From Alphaproteobacteria bacterium (GTDB taxonomy: Bacteria; Pseudomonadota; Alphaproteobacteria; JAEULC01), in the NCBI GenBank assembly GCA_020851015.1, contig JADZDN010000367.1, forward strand, positions 1 through 18,174: 18,174 nt of DNA, given 5' to 3'. How positions within the stretch are numbered: position 1 is the stretch's first letter; every line of letters begins with the position of its first letter. This document shows positions 6,836 to 14,191 of this stretch, piece by piece. The notes under the pieces are model-generated. The model saw only the letters and a list, made by a program, of their open reading frames with translations. It was not told the DNA's origin and did not search any database. A program made the translations under genes and the position numbers.

Positions 6836-7373
6836 GCGGGGCGTTCGTGTTGCCCGAGGTGAGGGTCGGCATCACCGATCCGTCGACGACGCGGAGTCCC
6901 GCGACGCCGTGCACGCGCAACCGCGCGTCAACGACGGCCAAAGGGTCGTCGCCCATCTTGCACGTGCCGACGGGGTGATAGATCGTGGCGCCGGTTTCCC
7001 GCGCGTTGTTCCGCAGCGCGTCGTCGGTCGCAACCTTTGGGCCGGGAAGCGGTGCAGCCCCTCGCCTGGATTGTTGGCGCTCAAGGGCTGGATGTGGAAT
7101 TGCACGTCAGGCGTTTCCAGGTCGCGCCGCGTGCGAGCGAAGATCGCGAGCTGGCTGGCTCCGGCTCGGTTTTGAAGCACCAGTCGGTTCGCGGATTGTG
7201 CATGGTCTTGAAGTAGCCGACGGGATGTGGAGCCAGGGATTCCAATCGCGCCCGCCGGCCTCCAATAACAGCACGCGAACGGCGGGATCGGCGGACAGGC
7301 GGTTGGCCAGCACGCAGCCGGCCGACCCGGCGCCGACAACGATGTAGTCGTATTGGTTTCCGATATCGGGCAT
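6836..7373 (-). pseudogene. Remnant of a GMC-family (choline/alcohol dehydrogenase-like) oxidoreductase
   Basis: Three separate pieces of one FAD-dependent GMC oxidoreductase remain in order, about 180 codons of an expected 530-560. Piece 1 (7373 to about 7157) has the start [19 protein letters not shown] and the FAD-binding GxGxxG, then ...[18 protein letters not shown] base appears lost near 7221, because [22 protein letters not shown] continues in another frame. Piece 2 (about 7156-7040) is [21 protein letters not shown]...GEGLHRFPA from the middle of the enzyme. Piece 3 (about 7038-6836) is [21 protein letters not shown], with the catalytic-His motif, to [13 protein letters not shown], after which the family's last 20 or so residues are missing. 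Two internal deletions, a frameshift and a lost C-terminus make it non-functional. Confidence 0.85.
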
Positions 7374-7540
7374 TCCAACGTCCAGAAGAATTCTCGCATT
7401 GGGTCGGCATGACGAGCGACAGCGCACCTATCGCTGCCTTTTGCAATCGCTTTCAGGCGCCTTGCCGCGCGTATGCGCTTTCGCGGCGGCCGCAATTGCG
7501 TCATCATCCGCCCAATGCCTTTGAACAGGGAGCACGGGCC

Positions 7541-9223
7541 ATGAGTGACGATCGCGAACACAGCTATATCCCGACCTTGAAGCGCCAGCTCGCCGAGGGC
7601 CGCGCCGACCGGCGCGAGTTCCTGCGCACGGCGACTCTGCTCGGCGTGTCGGCCGCGGCGGCCTATGCCTTCGCCGACAAGGTAACCGGCGCCGCCAGCG
7701 TGGCCCAGGCGCAGACGACCGCGCTGCCAAAGGGCGGAACGCTGAAGATCGCCGCGCTGATCCAGGACCCGAAATCGCCGCATACCTACTACCGGTTCGA
7801 GCAGGGCAACGTCTCGCGCCAGGTTTGCGACTTCCTAATGATCACCGGGCACGACAACATCACCCGCCCGGCGCTGGTGCAGAAATGGGAGGCCAGCCCG
7901 GACCTGAAGACCTGGACCTTCCATCTGCGCCAGGACGTCAAGTGGCACGACGGCCGCCAGTTCACTGCCGACGACGTGATCTGGAATTTGAAGCGCGTGA
8001 TCGACCCGGCGGTCGGCTCGTCGATGCTGGGCCTGATGAAAGGCTACATGCTCGACGAATACGAGACGGGCGAGAAGGACGACAAAGGCAATCCCAAGAA
8101 GACCACGAAGATCTGGGACGCCAACGGTTTCGAGCGCGTCGGCGCCCATACCGTGCGCCTCAACTTGAAGCGCCCGCAGCTGTCGATCCCCGAGGACATG
8201 GCATCCTATCCCTTCGCGATCATGGATCCGAACGGCAACGGCGTGCTGGGCGTGGGCTCGAAGGGCACCGGCGCCTTCGACTTCGTCGAGAACGAGCCCG
8301 GCCGGCGCGTGGTGTTCAAGGCGCGCAAGGAATACTGGGGCGGACCGGCCGCCATCGACCAGCTCGAATTCATCGAGATCGGCGACGACGCCACCACGGC
8401 CATCCAGGGGCTGGTGTCGCGCCAGATCCACGGCCTTACCGTCGCGGGCATCCAGCAGCTGCAGGTCCTGCAGACCATCCCCACGGTCCAGCTCTACGAG
8501 GCGCCGTCGGGCTCGGTCCACATCATCCGCGGCAAGCACGACGAGAAACCGTGGAGCGACAAGAATTTCCGCCTGGCGCTGCAGTACGCGACGGATACCG
8601 ACGTGCTGCTGAAGATCGCCTATCGCGGCCTTGGCACGGCGGGCGAGTTCCACCACGTATCGCCGGTCCACCCGGAAGACGCCAAGCTGCCGCCGGTGAA
8701 GCGCGACGTCGCCAAGTCGAAGCAGTACCTGGCGCAGGCCGGATATCCCAATGGCATCGACATGGTGATGAACTGCCGGACCGATCCGGACTGGTTCAGC
8801 TCCACGGCGCAGGCCGCCATCGAGCAATGGAAGGAAGCCGGCATCCGCGTGAAGCTGGAGGTGATGCCGAACACGCTCTACGCCCAGAACTGGCAGAAAG
8901 TGCCCTTCGGCATCACCGATTGGTTCCACCGTCCGCTTGGCATCCAGCCGTTGGCCCTGGCCTACCGGTCGAATGTGCCCTGGAACGAGACCAAGTACGC
9001 CAATCCGGAGTTCGACAAGCTGCTCGACCAGGCCGAGGCGACCGTCGACATCGAGAAGCGGCGCGAGTTGATGGCCAAGCTGGAGAAGATCATGCAGGAC
9101 GACGCGGTGATGATCCCGCCGTTCTTCCGCTCGGTCTTCACCTTCATGGACAAGAAGGTGAAGGGCTTCAAGATGCATCCGAGCGGATACATCTTCGGCA
9201 ACCAGCTCGGCCTCGAGGCTTAG
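7541..9223 (+). CDS. ABC transporter periplasmic substrate-binding protein, peptide/nickel type (SBP_bac_5), Tat-exported
   Basis: A 560-residue extracytoplasmic binding protein of the DppA/OppA cluster, which delivers peptides or other organic solutes to an ABC importer. The N-terminus has a twin-arginine signal: R24-R25 in DRREFLRTATLLG, a hydrophobic stretch with AAAAYAF, and a likely cleavage after AQA near residue 57. The mature protein shows the family's LVQKWEASPDLKTWTFHLRQDVKWHDGRQFTADDVIW signature region (about 112-148) and typical C-terminal YANPEFDKLLDQAEATVDIEKR. The ATG at 7541 follows AGGGAG and directly begins the Tat signal; the frame is open further upstream but without protein-like sequence. 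No permease or ATPase gene is beside it, and both flanking genes are decayed, so it is an orphan here. The ligand is unknown. Confidence 0.92.
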   Translation: MSDDREHSYIPTLKRQLAEGRADRREFLRTATLLGVSAAAAYAFADKVTGAASVAQAQTTALPKGGTLKIAALIQDPKSPHTYYRFEQGNVSRQVCDFLMITGHDNITRPALVQKWEASPDLKTWTFHLRQDVKWHDGRQFTADDVIWNLKRVIDPAVGSSMLGLMKGYMLDEYETGEKDDKGNPKKTTKIWDANGFERVGAHTVRLNLKRPQLSIPEDMASYPFAIMDPNGNGVLGVGSKGTGAFDFVENEPGRRVVFKARKEYWGGPAAIDQLEFIEIGDDATTAIQGLVSRQIHGLTVAGIQQLQVLQTIPTVQLYEAPSGSVHIIRGKHDEKPWSDKNFRLALQYATDTDVLLKIAYRGLGTAGEFHHVSPVHPEDAKLPPVKRDVAKSKQYLAQAGYPNGIDMVMNCRTDPDWFSSTAQAAIEQWKEAGIRVKLEVMPNTLYAQNWQKVPFGITDWFHRPLGIQPLALAYRSNVPWNETKYANPEFDKLLDQAEATVDIEKRRELMAKLEKIMQDDAVMIPPFFRSVFTFMDKKVKGFKMHPSGYIFGNQLGLEA

Positions 9224-9241
9224 CACTCGGGGCGGCAACGC

Positions 9242-9453
9242 TTGACGCTCTCGCTCCTGGATCGGCCGGTCGACTGGGGACCGGCCGATCTGATCGACCG
9301 CGAGCGGTACCCGATCGACGACCCCGACTCGACCGCCGGCCGGGCGCTGGCCATCGCATCCGCGCCAGCATGGCGAGCACGGTATTGTGCGCTCTGCCCG
9401 GCTTCCTCAAGCCCGCGGTCGTGCCGCGGCTGGTCGCGGGGGCCGCGCCGTAG
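9242..9453 (+). pseudogene. N-terminal remnant resembling a 2-oxoglutarate/Fe(II) oxygenase (HalD/BesD-like)
   Basis: From a TTG at 9242 the frame reads LLDRPVDWGPADLIDRERYP then IDDPDSTAGRALA. Near 9349 the protein-like sequence moves to another frame, reading RASMASTVLCALPGFLKP and ending at a stop at 9451-9453. Joined, the two parts look like the first 70 residues of HalD/BesD-type oxygenases, which carry a YP-x-DDPDS motif followed by a C-x-LPGFL segment. The iron-binding HxD...H core is absent. So this is a frameshifted, 3'-truncated fragment that ends exactly where the ligase gene on the opposite strand ends. The family call rests on memory of the N-terminal pattern and is moderate; the broken state is clear from the frames. 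Confidence 0.55.
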
Positions 9454-10341
9454 TCAGCGCGCGAAGTCCGGCTTCAGCCGACCGGCCAAGAGACCGCCGA
9501 TCTCGCCCGGCGTCGCCGCCACCCGCACCCCCGCCGCCTCCAGCGCCCGGCGCTTGGACTCGTAGGTCCCGCGCTCGCCCATGACGATCGCGCCGGCATG
9601 GCCCATGCGCTTGCCCGGCGGCGCGGCGCGGCCGGCGATGAAGGCGACCACGGGCTTGCGCATCGTGCTGGCGTAGTCCGCCGCCGCCTCCTCCTCCATG
9701 CCGCCGCCGATCTCGCCTACCAGCACCGCGCCCTGGGTGCGGTCGTCGCGGTCGAGCATCGCCAGCGCCTCGCGCGACGTGGTGCCGGGCAAAGGGTCGC
9801 CGCCCACGCCCAGGAAGGCCGACTGGCCGTAGCCCGCCGTCACCAGGTTCAGGCAGACCAGCGTGCCCAGGCTGCCGCTGCGCGAGATCACGCCGATCGT
9901 GCCGGGGCGGAAGACGTTGGTGTTGAAGCCCGGCATGATGCCGATGAACCCCTCGCCCGGCGTCACCAGCCCGGCCGTGTTGGGGCCGAAGATGCGCGTG
10001 CCATGCCGCCGCGCGGCGGCGTGGATCAGCATCACGTCCTGCTGCGGGATGTGCTCGGTCAGGACGACGACCATCTTCGCACCGGCCTCGATCGCGTCGA
10101 TGGCCGAATCCTTGGCGCCCATCGGCGGCACGAACATGACCGCGATGTCGAACGGCCGGGTACGCGCCGCCTCGCGGGCAGAGGCGAAAACGGGCACGCC
10201 GTCCTGCTCGGTCCCGGGCTTCCTCGGGTTGACGCCGCCCACGACGTTCGTCCCCTGCTCGCGCATCTTCTGGGTCCAGAACTGACCCTGCTTGCCGGTG
10301 ATGCCCAGCACCAGCACGCGGTGTTCCTTGCGCGGGATCAT
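9454..10341 (-). CDS. ADP-forming acyl-CoA ligase, alpha subunit (SucD-like; candidate sulfoacetate-CoA ligase subunit)
   Basis: A 295-residue CoA-binding/ligase-CoA protein homologous to succinyl-CoA synthetase alpha. It has the Rossmann CoA-binding start [14 protein letters not shown] (11-24), [12 protein letters not shown] (119-130), the SRSGSLG loop, [11 protein letters not shown], and the phosphorylated active-site histidine H248 in GHAGAI. Compared with housekeeping SucD, the substrate-facing loops differ (GPNTAG instead of [20 protein letters not shown] instead of SRSGTLTYE), which argues for another acid. The ATG at 10341 overlaps the beta-subunit stop (ATGA), so the two are co-translated. 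Downstream of a SauS-type dehydrogenase the natural proposal is a sulfoacetate-CoA ligase of the SauCD kind, working in either direction. Malate-CoA ligase or a paralogous succinyl-CoA synthetase are alternatives. Confidence 0.88.
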   Translation of the reverse strand: MIPRKEHRVLVLGITGKQGQFWTQKMREQGTNVVGGVNPRKPGTEQDGVPVFASAREAARTRPFDIAVMFVPPMGAKDSAIDAIEAGAKMVVVLTEHIPQQDVMLIHAAARRHGTRIFGPNTAGLVTPGEGFIGIMPGFNTNVFRPGTIGVISRSGSLGTLVCLNLVTAGYGQSAFLGVGGDPLPGTTSREALAMLDRDDRTQGAVLVGEIGGGMEEEAAADYASTMRKPVVAFIAGRAAPPGKRMGHAGAIVMGERGTYESKRRALEAAGVRVAATPGEIGGLLAGRLKPDFAR

Positions 10342-11456
10342 CGCGCGGCCAGGACGGCGGCCTTGACCGCGTCCTCCATGTGGTCGAAGGGCTCGATGCC
10401 CAGCTCGCGGCGCACCAGGGCGATGGCTTCGTCCTCGCCCGTGCCGTGGATCGAGAAGAAGACGGGGATCCTGGGCTTGAGCGCCTGCCAGGCTTTGACC
10501 ACGCCGTCCGCCATCACGTCGGTGCGCGCGAAGGCGCCGCAGAAATTCACGACCAGGCTGCGCACGCGCGGGTTCGACAAGACCAGCTCCAGCGCCGGCT
10601 TGGCCTGGGTGTAGGCGTCGACGCCGATCTCCAGGCAGTTCGACGGCCGCCCGCCCAGATGCACGATCGCGTCCATCGTGGTCATCGTCAGGCCCGCGCC
10701 ATTGGCGAGCAGCCCGACCGGCCCGTCCAATTCGATGTAGCGCAGGCCCAGGTCGCGCCCGCGCTGCTCCAATCCGGTCAGGGTCTCGGGCGTGCCCAGC
10801 TTCGCCATGTCCGGTTGGCGAGGCAGCGCCGCGTCGTCCGCCACCAGCTTGCAATCCAGCGCCACGACGCGCCAGTCCTTGGTCACGACAAGCGGGTTGA
10901 TCTCGACCAGCTCGGCGTCGCAGCGCCGATAGAGCGCGTAGAGCGCGGCCAGGGTCTTGGCGGCGGCGGGCGCGGCCGGGCCGAGGCCGTCAACCAAAGG
11001 GCGCGCCGTGGCGGCGTCGAGCCCGGTCTCGATGGCCACGGCCAGGCGCTTCAGTTCGTCGGGGCGGGTCGCCGCGATCTCCTCGATGTCCATGCCCCCG
11101 GCGGTGGAGAACAGGACCAGCGGCCCGTTGCTGGCCGGATCGTTGAGCACGGCGGCGTAGAGCTCGCGCGCGATCGGCACCTGCTCTTCCACCAGCACGC
11201 GCGTGACGGCGTGGCCGCCGATCGTCATGCCCAGGATCGCCGCGGCGGCTTTGCGCGCTTCGTCGGGATGAGCGGCCAATTTGATCCCGCCCGCCTTGCC
11301 GCGCTTGCCCGTGGGCACCTGCGCCTTCACGACGCAGGGTCCGAGGTTCTGCGCGGCGTTCGCGGCTTCGTCCGCGCTGACGCACAACTTGCCGCGCGGC
11401 ACGGCGATGCCCTCCGCCGCCAGCAGCGGCTTGGCCGCGTGCTCTTCCAGGTTCAT
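10338..11456 (-). CDS. ADP-forming acyl-CoA ligase, beta subunit (SucC-like; candidate sulfoacetate-CoA ligase subunit)
   Basis: A 372-residue ATP-grasp subunit of the succinyl-CoA synthetase family; with the alpha subunit it would interconvert acyl-CoA + ADP + Pi and acid + CoA + ATP. Visible are the N-terminal EEHAAKPLLAAEGIAVPRG, the nucleotide-binding VVKAQVPTGKRGKAGGIKLA, the Mg-site ELVEINPLVV, and the C-terminal ligase domain NGAGLTMTTMDAIV...LVVNFCGAFARTDVMADGV. The loop that reads DVGGGA in SucC is EIGVDAY here, again pointing away from succinate. It starts 10 bases after the dehydrogenase stop and overlaps the alpha gene by four bases, so all three form one transcription unit. No sdh, odh or mdh genes are near, unlike housekeeping sucCD. 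Confidence 0.88.
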   Translation of the reverse strand: MNLEEHAAKPLLAAEGIAVPRGKLCVSADEAANAAQNLGPCVVKAQVPTGKRGKAGGIKLAAHPDEARKAAAAILGMTIGGHAVTRVLVEEQVPIARELYAAVLNDPASNGPLVLFSTAGGMDIEEIAATRPDELKRLAVAIETGLDAATARPLVDGLGPAAPAAAKTLAALYALYRRCDAELVEINPLVVTKDWRVVALDCKLVADDAALPRQPDMAKLGTPETLTGLEQRGRDLGLRYIELDGPVGLLANGAGLTMTTMDAIVHLGGRPSNCLEIGVDAYTQAKPALELVLSNPRVRSLVVNFCGAFARTDVMADGVVKAWQALKPRIPVFFSIHGTGEDEAIALVRRELGIEPFDHMEDAVKAAVLAAR

Positions 11457-11466
11457 GCGCGGCAGC

Positions 11467-12894
11467 CTACTTGCCGTACTTCTTCCACAACGCGCCGAAC
11501 AGCTCCTCTTCGCTCGGCTTGTCCTCGGGAATGGTCGTGGAGAGATGCGTGACGTTGATGAAGTGCCGCCAATTCAGGTTCTCGCTGATGCTGTTCCGGG
11601 CCCAGGTGCCGCAGCCCATCGAGAGGGTGAAGTTGAGCCCGTTGTCGAAGCTGCCGCCGTTGCCGAAGGTGTGCGCCTGGTTGACCAGCACGCGCACCAC
11701 GTCGAGCGTCTCGGCCAGCGCGCGCGCATGAGCCATGTCCTTGGTGTGGATGCCGCAGGAATGGCCCATGCCCTGGAAACGCAGGATCTCCGCCACGCGG
11801 TCGCGTGCGGCCGGGAAGTCCTTGGCACGGTAGACCGCGAGCACCAGCGCCAGCTTTTCGCCCGAGAAGGGATGGTCGCGGCCGACGCCCGACTCTTCGA
11901 CCATGAAGAACCGCGCCTGTTCGGCGTTGGCGGGCAGGCCGGCGGCCTTGGCGATGATCGAAGCGTCCTTGGCGATCAGCTTGCGGTTCAGCTTGCCGTC
12001 GACCCACAGCACGTCCCGGATGGCCTGGCGCTCCTGCGGCGAGCAGCGGTAGCCGCCCTCTGCCGCTAACGCGTTCAGTGCCGGCTCGTAGACCGCGTCG
12101 AGCACGACGATCGAATTCTCCGAGGAGCAGGACGTGGCGTTGTCGAAGCATTTCGACAGGCGGATCTTGCGCGCCGCGTCCGCCAGGTCGGCGCTCGCGT
12201 CCACGATCACCGGCACGTTGCCCGCGCCCACGCCGATCGCCGGCGTGCCGCTGCGATAGGCGCGGCGCACGTTGTCCTGCGAGCCGGTGCAGGCGATCAG
12301 GTCGCACAGCTCCATCAGCGCCTGGGTGCCCTCCTTCGTGACGGGGCTCGGCAGCACCTGCACCAGGTCCTCGGGCAGGCCGATGCGCTTGAGCGCCTCG
12401 CGCATCAGCGCGACCGTGCGCGTGGTCGTGATCGCCCCGCTGGGCGAGGGCGCGATCACCACGGCATTGGCGCCCTTCAGCGCCATCATCGCCTTGTTGA
12501 CCGGGGTGGCGGCCGGATTGGTCGAGGGGCAGATGGCGCCAACCACGCCCACCGGCTTGCCGTACTGGACGATACCGCGCGCCCGGTCCTCCGCGATCAC
12601 GCCGACGGTCCGCGCGCGCAGCAGGTCGCGCAGCGTGCCGAAGGTCTTGCGCTGGTTCTTGGTCACCTTGTCCGCGACGTTGCCGAGACCGGTGTCCTCC
12701 ACCGCGAGTTCGGCCAGCGCGCGCGCGTTCTCGGGCTTGTAGACCGACCAGGCCAGCGCCGCCACCGCTTCGTCCACCCGCTCCTGCGAGGCGCCGGCAA
12801 GCGCGCGCATCGCCGCCCGGCCGCGCTCGATCAGCGCGGCGACGGCGGCGCGTTCGGGCGAGGTCTGCGCGCGGGCGGCGGGAGAGTCGTTCAT
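11467..12894 (-). CDS. sauS: CoA-acylating aldehyde dehydrogenase, sulfoacetaldehyde dehydrogenase (SauS) type
   Basis: A 475-residue acylating aldehyde dehydrogenase, which reversibly converts aldehyde + CoA + NAD(P)+ to acyl-CoA. The fold matches the AdhE-N/EutE group: VGVVGAICPSTNPAATPVNK (115-134), the nucleotide loop TGSQDNVRRAYRSGTPAIGVGAGNVP (203-228), the catalytic cysteine C256 in DNATSCSSENS, and the C-terminal NQAHTFGNGGSFDNGLNFTLSMGCGTW. The stretch DTGLGNVADKVTKNQRKT and the C256 context agree with what I recall of SauS from Cupriavidus necator, which interconverts sulfoacetyl-CoA and sulfoacetaldehyde. ATG 12894 is used because upstream in-frame sequence is a palindromic repeat; its Shine-Dalgarno is weak. 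It heads the unit with the two ligase subunits. Generic acylating acetaldehyde dehydrogenase is the main alternative. Confidence 0.85.
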   Translation of the reverse strand: MNDSPAARAQTSPERAAVAALIERGRAAMRALAGASQERVDEAVAALAWSVYKPENARALAELAVEDTGLGNVADKVTKNQRKTFGTLRDLLRARTVGVIAEDRARGIVQYGKPVGVVGAICPSTNPAATPVNKAMMALKGANAVVIAPSPSGAITTTRTVALMREALKRIGLPEDLVQVLPSPVTKEGTQALMELCDLIACTGSQDNVRRAYRSGTPAIGVGAGNVPVIVDASADLADAARKIRLSKCFDNATSCSSENSIVVLDAVYEPALNALAAEGGYRCSPQERQAIRDVLWVDGKLNRKLIAKDASIIAKAAGLPANAEQARFFMVEESGVGRDHPFSGEKLALVLAVYRAKDFPAARDRVAEILRFQGMGHSCGIHTKDMAHARALAETLDVVRVLVNQAHTFGNGGSFDNGLNFTLSMGCGTWARNSISENLNWRHFINVTHLSTTIPEDKPSEEELFGALWKKYGK

Positions 12895-12923
12895 GGCAGC
12901 AAAGGCCTGTCGCAGCGTTCCTC

Positions 12924-13034
12924 TTGTCCCCCCTCCCCCCGCGGGAGGGGGATAGGGGGAGGGGGTATTGCGCTCCGCTGTCGCATGACTGTCACCCTTC
13001 CCTTTTCCCCCTCCCGTCAAGGGAGGGGGGACAA
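12924..13034. repeat. Inverted repeat, CCCCTCCC type, second copy
   Basis: Arms at 12924-12951 (beginning TTGTCCCCCCTCCC) and 13007-13034 (ending GGGAGGGGGGACAA) are near-perfect reverse complements, with differences only near the middle of the arm. The loop (12952-13006) is unrelated in detail to that of the copy at 5013-5122. It fills most of the 175-base gap between the binding-protein gene and sauS, both on the minus strand, so it may weaken read-through or protect mRNA ends there. Confidence 0.8.
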
Positions 13035-13069
13035 AAGAAGACTTCTACGCCTGAGGGGAGGATCAACCT

Positions 13070-14080
13070 TCAGCTCCCCTGCAGGTCATGGATGCCGGGG
13101 TGGAACAGGTCCTTCCAGCTCGCGGGCTTGTTCTTGATCGAGCCGGTGCGGACCATGAAATCGGTCAGCTTCGTGATGTTCTCGGGCGCCAGCGAGAAGC
13201 TGAAGTCCTTGTCGGTGATCATCTTCTTCAGGAAGTCGTGCGACAGCTTGGACTGGTCGATCTTGATGAAGATGCGCACCGCCTCGTCCGGGTTCTCGGT
13301 GATGACCTTCGTCGCCTCCTTCAGCGCCGCGAGCAGGGCCTGGTAGGTCTTGGGATTGTCGTCGACGAACTTCTTGGTGGCGCTGAGCGCGCTGAAGCTC
13401 GACTTGCCGGTCACGTCGTAGGAGCTGACGACGCGGCTGATCTTCGGGTTCTCCAGCTCCTGGTACTGGAAGGGCGGGCTGGTGAAATGCCCGGTGATCT
13501 CCGAGCCCGGCGACAGCAGCGCGGCCACGCCCTCGGGATGCGCCAGGCTGACGGTGAGCGCGTCGAGCCTGGTGTGCTGGCCCGGGCCGAACTCCTTCTC
13601 CGCCGCCATCTGGAGCGCGATGGCCTGGAAGGACACCTTGACCGAGGGCAGCGCGATCTTGTCCTTGTCGGTGAAGTCGCGCAGCGACTTGATGTTCGGC
13701 TTGTTGGTGTTGAGGTAGGAAGGCTGCGAATTCAGCGTGCTGACGCCCTTGACCGCGATGTTGCCGACGGTCTTGTCCCACAGCACGATGAAGGGCGGCG
13801 TGCCGGCGGCGATCAGGTCGACGCTGTTGCCGAGCAGCAGGTCGTTGAGCACGGCAGGCGCGCCGACCGGCTTGTAGCTGGCCTTGATGTCGCCCAGGCC
13901 GGCCGCCTTGGCGTGCTTCTCGACCAGCTTCAGCTCCTCCATGATGTAGAGCTGCAGGTAGCCGATGCCGAGCTGGCGGCCGAAGCGCACTTCCTGCGTC
14001 TCCGCCGCGGCGGGGAGCGCGGCGGCGGAAAACGCGAAGCCGAGGAGGGAACAGCCGAGTAGCCATGCCGACTTGCGCAT
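13070..14080 (-). CDS. NitT/TauT-family ABC transporter substrate-binding protein
   Basis: A 336-residue periplasmic binding protein of the nitrate/taurine/aliphatic sulfonate type (TauA/SsuA-like). It has a Sec signal peptide, MRKSAWLLGCSLLGFAFSA, with likely cleavage at PAAA-E near residue 28. The mature start EVRFGRQLGIGYLQLYIMEE and the later GAPAVLNDLLLGNSVDLIAAGTPPFIVLW are characteristic of the family's ligand cleft. The ATG at 14080 is preferred to a GTG three codons upstream because GGGAG sits eight bases before it. It lies between the aminotransferase and sauS on the same strand, which suggests that it captures the substrate of that pathway, plausibly taurine or a related sulfonate. 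The matching permease and ATPase are not in the window. A LLGC at residues 7-10 could mimic a lipobox but is too close to the N-terminus. Confidence 0.9.
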   Translation of the reverse strand: MRKSAWLLGCSLLGFAFSAAALPAAAETQEVRFGRQLGIGYLQLYIMEELKLVEKHAKAAGLGDIKASYKPVGAPAVLNDLLLGNSVDLIAAGTPPFIVLWDKTVGNIAVKGVSTLNSQPSYLNTNKPNIKSLRDFTDKDKIALPSVKVSFQAIALQMAAEKEFGPGQHTRLDALTVSLAHPEGVAALLSPGSEITGHFTSPPFQYQELENPKISRVVSSYDVTGKSSFSALSATKKFVDDNPKTYQALLAALKEATKVITENPDEAVRIFIKIDQSKLSHDFLKKMITDKDFSFSLAPENITKLTDFMVRTGSIKNKPASWKDLFHPGIHDLQGS

Positions 14081-14191
14081 CGAGGACACTCCCTAGGTCG
14101 CGTGTTGCCTCATATCGATCGCCGTGATGTCCCGCTCCGGACCGCGCGCGGCATGCCCGGCGTTCCTATATGTCCGGGCTGGGAATCCTTT

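Noticed and set aside
7409..7540. N-terminal extension of the peptide-type binding protein
   Set aside because: The added residues do not resemble protein, and the ribosome site plus Tat signal place the start at 7541.
12895..13020. Upstream extension of the SauS-like protein
   Set aside because: The extra frame is translated palindromic repeat, and homologues begin near the chosen ATG.
14155..14179. GCCCGG...CCGGGC hairpin between aminotransferase and binding-protein genes as a terminator
   Set aside because: The stem is only six pairs with a 13-base loop and no T-tract, so it is not convincing.
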